A DNA stretch of 64,000 bases from UBA826 sp045564655 (GTDB lineage: Bacteria > Chloroflexota > Dehalococcoidia > Lucifugimonadales > UBA826), in assembly GCA_045564655.1 (NCBI GenBank), contig JBJLGX010000001.1:1-64000 (forward strand), given 5' to 3'. The notes beneath the pieces were generated by a model that had not been told where the DNA came from, did no database searches, and saw nothing but the letters and a program-made list of their open reading frames with translations. Made by a program: the position numbers and the translations under genes. Positions 42,871 through 54,000 of this stretch are shown in pieces (position 1 is the stretch's first letter; the number at the start of each line of letters is the position of its first letter).

Positions 42871-44613
42871 ATGAGCATTAAGTTATTACCTCTTCAAATA
42901 TCTGCTCGTATAGCAGCAGGAGAAGTTGTTGAGCGTCCCGTTTCTGTTGTAAAAGAACTTATTGAGAACTCTTTGGATGCAAAAGCAACAAAAATAAAAA
43001 TCTCTTTAAGTAATGGTGGAATTGATTCAATCGAGATTTCAGATAATGGTGTAGGGGTTCCATATGATGAGGCTGGGCTAGTTTTTGAAAGATTTGCTAC
43101 TAGTAAGATTGAACATATTGATGATTTAGACCATATATCTAGCTTAGGATTTAGAGGAGAAGCAGTTTTCAGTATCGCGGCAATATCTCGGGTAGAGTTA
43201 ATTACTAAGACTCATGAATCGGATATAGGTACACACATAATAGTTCAAGATGGAGAATTTTTATCACAATCTCCTATAGCTGCTAATACGGGCACCATAT
43301 TTAAGGTTATTGGATTGTTTAATAACTTTCCTGCTAGAAGGAAATTTTTAGGTTCACCACTTGCTGAATCTCGAAGAATATTATCCTTAATAAAAAAATA
43401 TTCCATTATTCGTCCAGATGTTTCATTTGAATACCATCAACTTAACTCTAGATCTTTTGTCACATCAGGATCTGGAGATATTAGAGATGTCATGGTGGAA
43501 ATATATGGTCGTGATATTGCCAATGATATGTTGATTCTAGACAAATCAGAATTTGAAGAGATATATCCAGGTACAATTGTTGAAGGAATTGTTAGTAATC
43601 CTACTCAAAACAAGTCTAATAGATCGCATATAAATTTATTTGTGAATGAACGGTTGATTCAAAGTAAATCGCTCTCGTATTCCTTTGAACAGGCTTATCA
43701 TGGATTTATTGCTGAAAGAAAATTTCCATTTGGGATGCTAAACATATCTATTCCGTTTGATGATGTGGATGTTAATGTTCATCCTGCTAAAACTGAAGTC
43801 TTATTTCATAAAGAAAATCTTATTTTTTCTTTAATTCAGAAAAGTATTAGAAATACACTACTTGAAAAAATGCCAGTTCTTGACGTCACATTTGATAATA
43901 ATGATTTATATATGACTGATAATGAAGATGGTATTCAAAGTATAGATTCTAGGAATAATAATATTTTTGAAACACCAACTTTGGATTTGACAGATCGTAT
44001 TGGAGCTTCTAATTCTGATAGTTCATATACCCCTAAAAATGTTCTCCCACTTCTTAGGGTTATTGGTCAAATATCTAAAACATATATAGTATGCGAAGGG
44101 CCTGAATCTTTATATGTAATAGATCAACATGCTGCCCATGAACGCATCGTGTTTGAGAATGTTATTAATAGATATGCAAATAATGATCCAGATGTCCAAA
44201 AATTATTAGAACCGATTGTTGTAGATCTTGATGATATGCAAATGGAAACGATTGAGAAAAATGAAGAGATCTTCAATATTTTAGGGATGGAAATTGAATC
44301 CTTTGGGGATAGTACTTATATTATTAGATCAATACCACATGTTTTGGCTACTCAAAATCCTGTTCGGGCATTTAAAAATATGATAGCTGTTTTAGAAGAA
44401 GGTAAACATTTTGAGACTTGGGAAGAAAAAGCTGCATACTCAATTGCTTGTCATGGAGCAATAAGAGCAGGGAAATCATTGTCATTATTAGAAATGGAAA
44501 CTCTTATAAAACAATTAGAAAATTGTCACCAACCTAATAACTGTCCACATGGCAGACCGACATTATTTAGTATAGATAACAATAATCTTGCAAAAAGATT
44601 TAGAAGAACGTAG
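42871..44613 (+). CDS. mutL: DNA mismatch repair protein MutL (endonuclease type)
   Basis: A 580-residue protein. GHKL ATPase motifs: ARIAAGEVVERP, ELIENSLDAKATKI, EISDNGVGV and SLGFRGEA. The C-terminal domain holds DQHAAHERIVFE, the DQHA(x2)E(x4)E endonuclease motif, and ACHGAIRAGK and CPHGRPT. It is thus the nicking kind of MutL found in organisms without MutH. No MutS is in this window. Confidence 0.95.
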   Translation: MSIKLLPLQISARIAAGEVVERPVSVVKELIENSLDAKATKIKISLSNGGIDSIEISDNGVGVPYDEAGLVFERFATSKIEHIDDLDHISSLGFRGEAVFSIAAISRVELITKTHESDIGTHIIVQDGEFLSQSPIAANTGTIFKVIGLFNNFPARRKFLGSPLAESRRILSLIKKYSIIRPDVSFEYHQLNSRSFVTSGSGDIRDVMVEIYGRDIANDMLILDKSEFEEIYPGTIVEGIVSNPTQNKSNRSHINLFVNERLIQSKSLSYSFEQAYHGFIAERKFPFGMLNISIPFDDVDVNVHPAKTEVLFHKENLIFSLIQKSIRNTLLEKMPVLDVTFDNNDLYMTDNEDGIQSIDSRNNNIFETPTLDLTDRIGASNSDSSYTPKNVLPLLRVIGQISKTYIVCEGPESLYVIDQHAAHERIVFENVINRYANNDPDVQKLLEPIVVDLDDMQMETIEKNEEIFNILGMEIESFGDSTYIIRSIPHVLATQNPVRAFKNMIAVLEEGKHFETWEEKAAYSIACHGAIRAGKSLSLLEMETLIKQLENCHQPNNCPHGRPTLFSIDNNNLAKRFRRT

Positions 44614-44691
44614 CAAAGGTTTGTTTATTAAGAACATAATCTTTAATTTTTTGAGGTCATGTTTATATTTTTATTACTACCAATATTATTT

Positions 44692-45489
44692 CTATAGTAA
44701 GTTTCTTTTTTTAAATTGGTATATTGATAAAAATATAAACATGAAAGTTATAACTACAAATGGTATCCAATGCCAAGAATGAAAACCAAATTTTAAGGGG
44801 TCGCCACCTTTATAATAATAAAATAGTGCAAAATATTTCGTGTTATTTAATGAATCAACTAGCGGAGCAATATTTGCTACTAAATATCCTATTAATGCTA
44901 GTGCCCCTCCGATACTTATTGCTTGAGAGGCGTTACCGCTTAAAGTACCTATAAATACCGATATCGTACCAAATGTAATTCCCATTAAAAACAGATTGAA
45001 ACAGATAGCTGACAAGCCTTCTATTGGCATGTTTTGTGAGAAAATTATTCCTAAAGTGATATAAGAGACCCAGTGAGTTAATGCTATAAATAAAGTTTTA
45101 ATAATCATTGAGAGTATTTTTTGCACAATAAAATTTTCGCGGGAAATAGGAGTAGAAAGAATTATATCTAAGCTTTTGGAGCTTTCCTCCTGTGCTGTTG
45201 CTTTTCCACCATAATTTACTGCTACAGCTATTGCCATGATTGGAGCCATGATTGTAAATACTTGGGCATTTAAAAATCCTTCTATACTTCCCCAATCAAG
45301 ACCTGATTCGCCACCGATAAATTGAGATAAAGCCTTTGGCATACTTTCTGATATTTCCTGAAAAGTACCCAATTCGATTGAAGACACGACAAACATTATG
45401 TAAGTTGCTAGAAAGAAAATCCCTATAAACCAGTAAATTGCTGCTTTTCTAAAGTCCCAAAGTGATTTTAATAAAATATTAGTTAGCAT
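44692..45489 (-). CDS. ABC-2 type transporter permease
   Basis: A 265-residue membrane protein with six helices of the ABC-2 (NatB/CcmB-like) kind. The first reads SLWDFRKAAIYWFIGIFFLATYIMFVV. It pairs with the ATPase encoded just upstream (11-bp overlap). The second segment (SKSLDIILSTPISRENFIVQKILSM) is a family hallmark. Substrate unknown. Confidence 0.87.
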   Translation of the reverse strand: MLTNILLKSLWDFRKAAIYWFIGIFFLATYIMFVVSSIELGTFQEISESMPKALSQFIGGESGLDWGSIEGFLNAQVFTIMAPIMAIAVAVNYGGKATAQEESSKSLDIILSTPISRENFIVQKILSMIIKTLFIALTHWVSYITLGIIFSQNMPIEGLSAICFNLFLMGITFGTISVFIGTLSGNASQAISIGGALALIGYLVANIAPLVDSLNNTKYFALFYYYKGGDPLKFGFHSWHWIPFVVITFMFIFLSIYQFKKRNLL

Positions 45490-46390
45490 TATATTTTTCT
45501 TCTCTATTTTTATTGTATAAAGAAAGGAATATCTCTTCGAGATCTGGTTCTATGCTCTTAAAAGAAGATATTTCATTTGAAGATATTTCTTTTAAGAATT
45601 TGTTTATATCTCCTTTTATATCAAATATATATTTTTCTCCTGACTTAACAATGTTTTCTACACCAATTGAATTCTGGAAATTTTGCTCATATATTTCATT
45701 TTTAAATACAATTTCATACCTGTTAATCGTGAAAGACTTTAATTCGGACATTTTATTTTCAGCGACAATTTCTCCATTTTTAATTATGGCTACTCTGTCA
45801 CAAAGGGTTTCTACTTCTGGCAAAACATGAGATGAGATAAAAACAGTTTTACCTCTATCTTTAAATTCAAGGACTAGGTCGTCAAATTCTTGCTGTTTTA
45901 AAGGATCAAGTCCACTAGTGGGTTCATCAATAATAAGAATTTCAGGGTCATGGCAAAAAGCTTGTATTATTCCGATTTTCTGTTTATTACCTTTAGATAA
46001 TTTTTTAGCTTTTTTATTTAGATCTAAATCAAATTTTTTTGATAATAACTTAGCATAATTTATTTTGTGAGACTGATTTCTTAAATGGAGAATATGATTT
46101 AAATATTGAAGACCGGTCATGTTGTCATACGTAGTAAATTCGCCAGGCAAATAACCTATAAGATTGCGTATTTTTAAGTAATCTTTTACTGAGTCTAATC
46201 CCGCGATCGATATTTTGCCATTTGTTGGAAATATGTAATTCATGATAGATCTCATAGTTGTGCTCTTACCGGCACCATTGGGTCCTATTAGTCCAAATAT
46301 CTCACCTTTTTGTATTTTGAAAGATATATTGGAGACTGCTTTGAAATCCCCATATTTTTTAGTTAATTTATCTATTATTATTTCATCCAT
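45479..46390 (-). CDS. ABC transporter ATP-binding subunit (ABC-2 exporter)
   Basis: A 303-residue ATPase with Walker A GPNGAGKST, signature LSKGNKQK, Walker B ILIIDEPTSGLD and the H-loop VFISSHVLPEVE. A C-terminal extension of about 80 residues resembles the NatA/drug-exporter regulatory tail. It forms a pair with the ABC-2 permease. Substrate unknown (drug, lipid or sodium-linked are typical). Confidence 0.92.
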   Translation of the reverse strand: MDEIIIDKLTKKYGDFKAVSNISFKIQKGEIFGLIGPNGAGKSTTMRSIMNYIFPTNGKISIAGLDSVKDYLKIRNLIGYLPGEFTTYDNMTGLQYLNHILHLRNQSHKINYAKLLSKKFDLDLNKKAKKLSKGNKQKIGIIQAFCHDPEILIIDEPTSGLDPLKQQEFDDLVLEFKDRGKTVFISSHVLPEVETLCDRVAIIKNGEIVAENKMSELKSFTINRYEIVFKNEIYEQNFQNSIGVENIVKSGEKYIFDIKGDINKFLKEISSNEISSFKSIEPDLEEIFLSLYNKNREEKYNAN

Positions 46391-46434
46391 GAATCTGTTC
46401 CGTTATTGCAGGCTATATTACTATAAATTACTTT

Positions 46435-47220
46435 CTAATCTAGGAGTTTTACTTCATCCCATAGTGCATCTTTTTCTTTGATGTTAAGTTTTTCAAATTC
46501 TTGACCTCTGTTAGAACTTAAAACTTCCATTTTTGTAAAACGTGAAAGGAATTTTCTATTAGATTCTCTTAATGCCTGTTCTGCATTTATTCCCTGATGT
46601 CTTGCTATATTAACTAAAGTAAATATTAAATCTCCAAATTCTTCCTGTTGCTCTTTTTTAGATTTAGCCTTCTTTAATTCATCTAATTCTTCGATAACTT
46701 TTTCGTCAATTTCTGGTAAAGTTTCCCAATCAAATCCAGTATTAGCGGCTCTTTTTTGAATAGCTTCAGCATGCGAAAGTGACGGTAGAGATTTCGGTAT
46801 TCCGTCTAATGCGGAAGATCGACTTTCTTCTTTTTCAAGTTTTTTAATTTCTTCCCAATTTTTTTTAAGTTCAGGAATATTTTCGACCTCTTTGCCTCCA
46901 AAGACATGAGGGTGTCTGCGAATATATTTGTCAATCACGGTGCGGAATATTATTCTGGAATCAAATAAGTTTTTGGAATTTGCTAATTGAATTTGAAATG
47001 CTAAATGAAAAATAACATCTCCAATTTCTTCAATGATGTTTTCGATATCGTTATTTTCTATAGCTTCGATCAATTCATGACATTCCTCTAGCAACATAGG
47101 TGTTAGTGAACTAGGTGTTTGTTTTTGATCCCAAGGACAACCTTTCGGTCCAGTCAGATATGTAACCATTTCCTCTAATCCTTCAAAAGATGGATTAAAA
47201 TCTAGTTTTTCAGTTGTCAT
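46435..47220 (-). CDS. mazG: Nucleoside triphosphate pyrophosphohydrolase MazG
   Basis: A 261-residue protein with two MazG-type helical domains. The first has GCPWDQKQTPSSLTPMLLEECHELIEAIENND and EEIGDVIFHLAF; the second has EELDELKKAKSKKEQQEEFGDLIFTLVN. It hydrolyses damaged or excess NTPs. GGAGACAAAA precedes ATG 47220, which I prefer over ATG 47232, but either is possible. Confidence 0.92.
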   Translation of the reverse strand: MTTEKLDFNPSFEGLEEMVTYLTGPKGCPWDQKQTPSSLTPMLLEECHELIEAIENNDIENIIEEIGDVIFHLAFQIQLANSKNLFDSRIIFRTVIDKYIRRHPHVFGGKEVENIPELKKNWEEIKKLEKEESRSSALDGIPKSLPSLSHAEAIQKRAANTGFDWETLPEIDEKVIEELDELKKAKSKKEQQEEFGDLIFTLVNIARHQGINAEQALRESNRKFLSRFTKMEVLSSNRGQEFEKLNIKEKDALWDEVKLLD

Positions 47221-47301
47221 TTTTGTCTCCATAAATCCTAGTTTCCTTATTAACTATTACTATATACTGAAATGACATTAAAAATAACGTGATATTACTT
47301 T

Positions 47302-47979
47302 ATGATTCGTAAACTAAGACTAATACCTGTTTTTTTATCGTTACCAATTCTTTTAGTAACGACAAATGCATTTTTTATTATAAATTCTGATTTTTTATAT
47401 GAATATGGATTTAATAAATACAATATCGATGACTATACAGGAATTGAAATAGAGCAGCTTTATTTAGCAGCTGACCAAATCCGAGACTATTTTAATAATG
47501 ATCAGGAATATATAGTTATTAAAATAGAAATGTATGGTGATATTATTCCTAACTTATACAATAATCGAGAGATAATGCATATGAAAGATGTTAAGTATCT
47601 ACTTGAAATAGTTAAATATGCTCAAATAGTAAGTTTTTTAATATTAACTGTTTATTCTATAGTGGCATTAGTTGTGTATTCTAATCGTAAAATATTGAAT
47701 CTTATAATGGATATATCTAAAGGGGCAATATTTACTTTAGGGCTCATATTTCTTATTGGTGGGTTATCTGTTTTTGGGTTTGACAGATTGTTTCTGTATT
47801 TTCATTTAATAAGTTTTACTAATGATTTGTGGATACTTGATCCAAGGCGTGATTATCTTATTATGATGTTTCCTCAAGGGTTTTTCTTTGATTCAACAAT
47901 GTTTATTGCTATTCTAACTTTGCTGGAAAGTGTTTTATTTTCAGTTTTGCCAGTATTTACCAAAAAATTAATAAGATAA
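47302..47979 (+). CDS. TIGR01906/DUF1461-type integral membrane protein
   Basis: A 225-residue membrane protein with four hydrophobic helices. The second extracytoplasmic segment carries LYNNREIMHMKDVK and the late segment FHLISFTNDLWILDPRRDYLIMMFPQGFF, which is the family's conserved block. The function of this family is not established. It is divergent from mazG. Confidence 0.83.
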   Translation: MIRKLRLIPVFLSLPILLVTTNAFFIINSDFLYEYGFNKYNIDDYTGIEIEQLYLAADQIRDYFNNDQEYIVIKIEMYGDIIPNLYNNREIMHMKDVKYLLEIVKYAQIVSFLILTVYSIVALVVYSNRKILNLIMDISKGAIFTLGLIFLIGGLSVFGFDRLFLYFHLISFTNDLWILDPRRDYLIMMFPQGFFFDSTMFIAILTLLESVLFSVLPVFTKKLIR

Positions 47980-47984
47980 CATGA

Positions 47985-48500
47985 TTATTCAATTAACTTA
48001 TCTATTTCAACAACTGATAAATTAATTTTATTAGTTAGTGACAATGTAGGCTCTTTTTGTTCAGTCCAATCTTCTCCCCAAGAATATATTGACGACGAAA
48101 GTATTGTAGCTCCTAGACTTCGTAACATTGGTCCCATTCCGTACTCAATTGTTAATGCATGATCGGCCGATCCACCTGTTTGTACGGCAAGTGCAAATTT
48201 ATTAACTAAGCTATCTTGCGGTAGTTGGTCAAAAAAAGATTTAAGTAAACCCGTATATGTAGCACGATATGTTGGAGAAGTTGAGATAATCAAATTAGAT
48301 TCCGTGACCTTTTCTATTGACTGGTCTAAATCATTACTTTTATCTCTTAACAATAGAGCTTCTGCAGAAATTGTCGATAGGTCAACTACATATTTATTCC
48401 ACTTATTAGAGTTCAGTTTACTAAGTATGGAATCAGCTATTTTTTCTGATGATGAACCAGGGAATGGGCTTCCTAATACAACTGTTACGTTTTTTGGCAT
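47985..48500 (-). CDS. NADPH-dependent FMN reductase-like (flavodoxin fold)
   Basis: A 171-residue flavin reductase. VVLGSPFPGSSSEKIADSIL binds the FMN phosphate, and TSPTYRATYTGLLKSFFDQLP with SADHALTIEYGMGPML matches the SsuE/MsuE family. These supply reduced flavin to two-component monooxygenases. It sits at the tail of the pyr-sbcC run (16 nt after sbcC), a placement that is probably just transcriptional. Confidence 0.87.
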   Translation of the reverse strand: MPKNVTVVLGSPFPGSSSEKIADSILSKLNSNKWNKYVVDLSTISAEALLLRDKSNDLDQSIEKVTESNLIISTSPTYRATYTGLLKSFFDQLPQDSLVNKFALAVQTGGSADHALTIEYGMGPMLRSLGATILSSSIYSWGEDWTEQKEPTLSLTNKINLSVVEIDKLIE

Positions 48501-48516
48501 TGTAAATATCCTTTGG

Positions 48517-51093
48517 TTAAATAACTTGTATTTTTGATCCTTCGCTTGTCTTTATAACTTCAATACGCTGGTCAAAATTCTCTTTCATTTGATCGATATG
48601 TGTGATGACAATTATTTTTTCGAATTCATTTTGGATTGACTGAATTGCTTCTATTAATTTCTCTTGCCCTTCAGTGTCTTGAGATCCAAATCCTTCATCT
48701 ATAAATAAAATTGGTAGTGGTGCCCCTGATCTTGAAGCTAGTAATTTGGATAAAGCGATTCTAATCGCGAAGTCAATCCGGAATGTTTCCCCACCACTAA
48801 ATGTTTCATAATTTCTTGTTCCTATATCATCTGAGATACTTATATCTAGCTCTTCAGAATTGATGCCAGTCAGTCTATCTATGCGACCTTTTTGAAACGT
48901 TAACCTTATCGCCATTCTATTATGGGTTAATCTGCTTAATAATTCATTTGCAGTATTCTGTATCTGAGGAACCGCACGTTCAATTAGTAATGCTTGTATT
49001 CCGTTTCTACCAAATGCTGAAGACAATTCATCATAGATCTCGATTTCTTTAGAATCAGAGGATATTTTTAAATTCAAATCACTTATATCGGCCTCTATTT
49101 TTTTCAAAGTGTCTATTTGATTGTTAAGAATACTTTCCTCAGATATTAATTCTTGTAATTTTTTTCGAATAGTTTCTAATTCTAAATCTGTTTTTTTAAT
49201 TTCAGATTCTATATTAGATTCATCTTGTAGAATTGATTCGACTTTGGATAGGTCGGATCTCCACGTTGATATATCAGATTCCCTTTTCCTGGTATTATTT
49301 TGATTCTCAGTCACTAACATATTTAAAAATTCAGTTCTTTGTTTTGCCTGTTCTAATCGTAAGTAAAGATTTTCATATTCTTGCAGCTTAATATATTCCT
49401 CTTTGATTCTGACATGATCTTCTGAGTTATACGATAATGATGAAATTCTATTATTAAGTGAAGATATTTTTGTTCTTTCTTCAATATTAAATTCTTTATT
49501 TTTGATTATTTTAGATAAATTAGTTACTTTATTCTCTGCTTCTGGAATTTTATTTATTAGATCAGTGCAGTTTTGTAATTTAATATTTGTTTCAATTAAG
49601 CTACTTTCTAAATTTTTTTTCGAATCAGTTATTTTTTTTTGATCAGTTGTTATTTCTATATTTAGTTCGCTTAATCTGGCTTCAAATTTTGTAATCTCAT
49701 TTTTATTTTCGATATAAATATTTTTGTCTTCTAAGCCTGACTTTTTTAATTTGGTTGTGATGATTTCTTTTGACTTAACATCCAAGTTTTGTTCGCAAAT
49801 CGGGCATGTCGCGTTTACTTTCGTTAATATATCGAATCTGTTTCTTGTCTCGCCCATATTGGACTCTAAAGAAATATTTTTTATTTGTAATTCTTTAATT
49901 TTGTGCGTTATATCAGCTGCCTTTTTTATTTTAGAATTTAAATATTCAATATCTGAATCATTATCTGATATAGATTTTTTTATTTTAAATATCTGACTAT
50001 TTAAATATTCTTTTTCAGATATTTTAGGAAGGAGTTCTGAATTTAATAAAGTTTGTTCTTTTTCTAAATTTTGAGATAATTTTTCTTCTTCAAAATTGAT
50101 AATCTGATTAAGTACGACGAGGTCTTTTTCCCAATCCTTTAATAAGATTAAGTCATTGTCATATTTGTTCAATGTGGTTTTTGTATTGTCTAACTCTAGT
50201 TTCTTCTTAGTTATTTTACTTGTGATTTTAATTAGCTCATCCAACTCAGATATTTCATGACTCCAGTTTTCCAGTTGACTTTTTAGTTCCTCAAGCTCTT
50301 CAGATGAGTTTTTTATTGAAAGTATAAGTCTATTTTGTTCTGTAACAACACGAGTACGAGTTTCTCTTTGTGACAGTAAATTTGAATAAAGTTTAGTGAG
50401 CATATTTTCATGGGGGGAGATTTTTTTAATTTCAGATTCTATCGAGGCTAATTTGGTCTCCAAATATGATTTGTCAGGCATATCTAGTATTTTTGAATTT
50501 AAGATAGCTTTATTTTCAGAAACCTTATCTTTGAATTTTTTTGATTTGTCTTTGGATACGGTCTCTAGATATTCGTAATATGAGAGGTCTAATACTTCAG
50601 CTAATATTTGTTTCCTTTCAGCAGGCTTACTTTTAGTAAAATGATCAGCATCACCTTGCCTTAGGTATGAAGTATTAATGAAAGTTTCATAATCAAGATT
50701 TAATAATTGTATTATTTTTTGTTCTGTGTCACGTATGGTATTCCCCATAATGGATGTGGGAATCCCACTAGAGAGTATTTCTAAATTCAATTCAGTTTTT
50801 CCTGATGATGCTCCTCTTCCTTTTGTGTGTATTCTTGTAGCCCTATAAGTTTGATTTTGAACTAAGAAATCTAATTCTACTTGCATTGAGTTTTCACCCT
50901 GATGAAGCAATTCATCTTGAGTTCTAGAGCGTGATTTACCCCATAGTACCCAAGTTATTGCATCTAATAAAGCTGTTTTCCCGTGCCCATTTTTCCCCGA
51001 TAAACACGCAACGTGGACATCAGCCAAATTTAATTCATCTACCCTTTCTTTGTAGCACATGAAATTTTCAATGGAAATTTGAATAGGGATCAT
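48517..51093 (-). CDS. sbcC: Rad50/SbcC-family DNA-repair ATPase
   Basis: An 858-residue SMC-like protein. The N-terminal Walker A reads SGKNGHGKTALLDAITWVLWGKSR, two long coiled coils flank a zinc hook CPIC, and the C-terminal has FSGGETFRIDFAIRIALSK and ILFIDEGFGSQD. With SbcD it processes DNA ends, but no sbcD is in the window. It begins 4 bp inside the carB stop (ATGA), so it is translated from the pyrimidine operon message. Confidence 0.92.
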   Translation of the reverse strand: MIPIQISIENFMCYKERVDELNLADVHVACLSGKNGHGKTALLDAITWVLWGKSRSRTQDELLHQGENSMQVELDFLVQNQTYRATRIHTKGRGASSGKTELNLEILSSGIPTSIMGNTIRDTEQKIIQLLNLDYETFINTSYLRQGDADHFTKSKPAERKQILAEVLDLSYYEYLETVSKDKSKKFKDKVSENKAILNSKILDMPDKSYLETKLASIESEIKKISPHENMLTKLYSNLLSQRETRTRVVTEQNRLILSIKNSSEELEELKSQLENWSHEISELDELIKITSKITKKKLELDNTKTTLNKYDNDLILLKDWEKDLVVLNQIINFEEEKLSQNLEKEQTLLNSELLPKISEKEYLNSQIFKIKKSISDNDSDIEYLNSKIKKAADITHKIKELQIKNISLESNMGETRNRFDILTKVNATCPICEQNLDVKSKEIITTKLKKSGLEDKNIYIENKNEITKFEARLSELNIEITTDQKKITDSKKNLESSLIETNIKLQNCTDLINKIPEAENKVTNLSKIIKNKEFNIEERTKISSLNNRISSLSYNSEDHVRIKEEYIKLQEYENLYLRLEQAKQRTEFLNMLVTENQNNTRKRESDISTWRSDLSKVESILQDESNIESEIKKTDLELETIRKKLQELISEESILNNQIDTLKKIEADISDLNLKISSDSKEIEIYDELSSAFGRNGIQALLIERAVPQIQNTANELLSRLTHNRMAIRLTFQKGRIDRLTGINSEELDISISDDIGTRNYETFSGGETFRIDFAIRIALSKLLASRSGAPLPILFIDEGFGSQDTEGQEKLIEAIQSIQNEFEKIIVITHIDQMKENFDQRIEVIKTSEGSKIQVI

Positions 51094-54000
51094 TGAGAGC
51101 CTAGGTGTTCTTGTATAGTTGTAACTTTAAATGAGGTTCCGTTTTTGCCTAATCTGGATACTGATGTCCTAGCAGTATCAATTGAAGTAAAACAAGGTAT
51201 TTTCCTTTCTACTGCTGCACGCCTTATATGAAATCCATCTTGCAATACATCTCTATCTCCCGTGACTGTATTTATTACAGCATTAACAGTCCCATTATCA
51301 ATGATATCAACAACATTTGGACCTTCTTCTTGGTCAAGAATTTTAGGAACCATAACAACAGGCAAGCCTAATCCACTTATTACAGAGGCAGTGCCTTCTG
51401 TAGCGAAAAATTTATAACCTATCTTATGAAGCTCATGAATTAATTGTATGGAATCTGCTTTGTCTTCATCTGAAATACTCATTAATATACTTCCTTTTTC
51501 TGGAAGCATAAGATTGGCTGCTATTAATGCTTTTGTTGCAGCTGATTCGAAATCTGTATCAATTCCCATAACTTCTCCAGTTGATTTCATTTCTGGCCCT
51601 AAGAATGTATCTACTCCAGCTAATTTTGACATTGAGAACACAGGGGCTTTTACACCTATAGATTTCTGTTTTTTCCATAAACCTTCTTGGTATCCAAAAT
51701 CTGTAATCTTTCTACCTAACATAGCTTTTACGGCTAAATTTACCATTGGGACACCCGTTATCTTAGATATAAAAGGAATTGTTCTGCTAGATCTTGGATT
51801 TACTTCAATTACGTATACTTGTGTATCTTCGCGTAATGTACGACCTTCTTGAGGATTTCTATAGGAAGACCCCCCGACAACAACATATTGAATATTCATT
51901 AGCCCTTTTACATCTAAGGACTTCCCTATGCGTATTGTGTAGTCAACAATGGTGTCAATTTCTTTTTCAGATAGTGTTAAAGCTGGGTATATAGCCATAG
52001 AATCTCCGCTATGTACTCCTGCTCTTTCAACATGTTCCATTATTCCAGGAATTAGCACATTGTCCCCATCGCATATAGCATCAACTTCGACTTCACGACC
52101 TTCAAAATATTTGTCTATTAACACCCTGCGCCCTCCGCCTGCTTCAAATGCATTGTTCATGTAACGAGCTAATTCTGTAGCATTTTGTACTATTTCCATA
52201 GCTCTTCCACCTAAAACATAGCTAGGCCTTACTAAAACTGGATAACCAACTTCTTGAGCTACATTTAAAGCTTCTTCTAAGGTTGAAACTGCTGACCCAG
52301 GAGGGTTTGGGATACCTACTTTGGTTAAGAATTCTTCAAAAAGATGTCTGTCTGAAGCTGTATCTATAGATTCAGCAGAAGATCCAAGTATTGGTAATGA
52401 ATATTCACTTAGATATTGCGATAGATTTATGGCTGTTTGGCCTCCAAATTGAACAATAGATGAGGGATAATTATCCGAATCATGTGAAGTTTCATTTTCT
52501 ATTATGTCTCTTACACTTTCTTCATCTAAAGGTTCGAAATATAATCTGTCACTAGTGTCAAAGTCCGTTGAAACAGTTTCTGGATTTGAGTTTATTAAAA
52601 TGCTTTTAACATTTTCTTGTTGTAAAGCCCAGGCTGCATGGACAGAACAGTAATCAAATTCGATTCCTTGGCCAATTCTTATAGGTCCACTGCCTATGAC
52701 TATCGCCTTATTTCCCTCTAGCGGAAGTGCTTCATTTTCATCTTCGTAAGTACTATAAAAATATGGGGTTAGAGCCTCAAATTCACCTGCACAAGTATCG
52801 ACCATTTTGTATACTGGCCTCAATCCATATTTTTTTCTTGCTTTGCGTATGTCTTCGCTTGAATTTCGAGTTAATTTTGCTATATCAGAATCTGAAAAAC
52901 CTAATCTTTTTGCTGATCTCATTAATTCGTAGGACATTTCATTATATTTTAATGTTGATTCCATTTTTATAAGAGTATCGAATGCATTCATAAACCAAGG
53001 ATCAATCCCTGTTATTTCAGATAATGTTTTAGAGGGAATTCCTTTTCGAAGCATTGCAAAAATAACCCACATCCTTTCATCACTCGGCCTTAGAAGAGAT
53101 TTGTTTATATTTTTTGTGTCTTTTGATATATCCCATTTAGTATCCTCCCAAAGGATAGAGTGGTTGCTTATTTCTAAAGAGCGTATAGCTTTTTGAAATG
53201 CTGATTCAAAAGTTCTGTCAATTGACATTACTTCACCAGTGGCTTTCATTTGGGTACCTAAGATTCGGTCTCCTGTTGAAAATTTATCAAATGGCCATCT
53301 TGGAATTTTAACCACACAGTAGTCTATAGAAGGTTCAAATGCAGCTAATGTTTTTTCAGTCACTGAATTTGGGATTTCGTCTAATGTTTTCCCAATTGCT
53401 ATTTTTGCTGCTACCCTTGCTATAGGGTAACCTGTAGCTTTACTTGCTAACGCGGAACTTCGACTCACTCTAGGATTTACTTCTATCACGTAATATTTTT
53501 CTTGGTATTCTGTATATCCAGGGAGTGTTTTGGCAATTAATTCATTTGGAGCAAGTGCAAATTGAACATTACAGCCGCCTTCAATACCTAGTTCGCGAAT
53601 GATTTTTAGGCTAGCACTCCTTAGCATTTGATGATCATTGTCGCTAAGAGTTTGACTTGGTGCAACGACAATGCTGTCTCCTGTGTGCACTCCCATAGGA
53701 TCTATGTTTTCCATATTGCATATGGTTATGCAATTGTCTGCGCTGTCTCTAATTACTTCATATTCTAATTCTTTCCATCCAACAATAGATTTTTCTATTA
53801 GTATCTGGTGAATTGGACTTGCGGATAAGCCCGATGAGGAGATTTCTTCAAACTCTTCTTCTGAGTTTGCTATGCCGCCTCCGGTACCCCCAAGCGTGTA
53901 TGCAGGTCTTATAACTAGAGGTAATCCTATTTCTTCTTTTGCTGAGTAAGCCTCTTCTTTACTGTTTGCTACCATGCTTGCAGGAACAGGTTCACCTATC

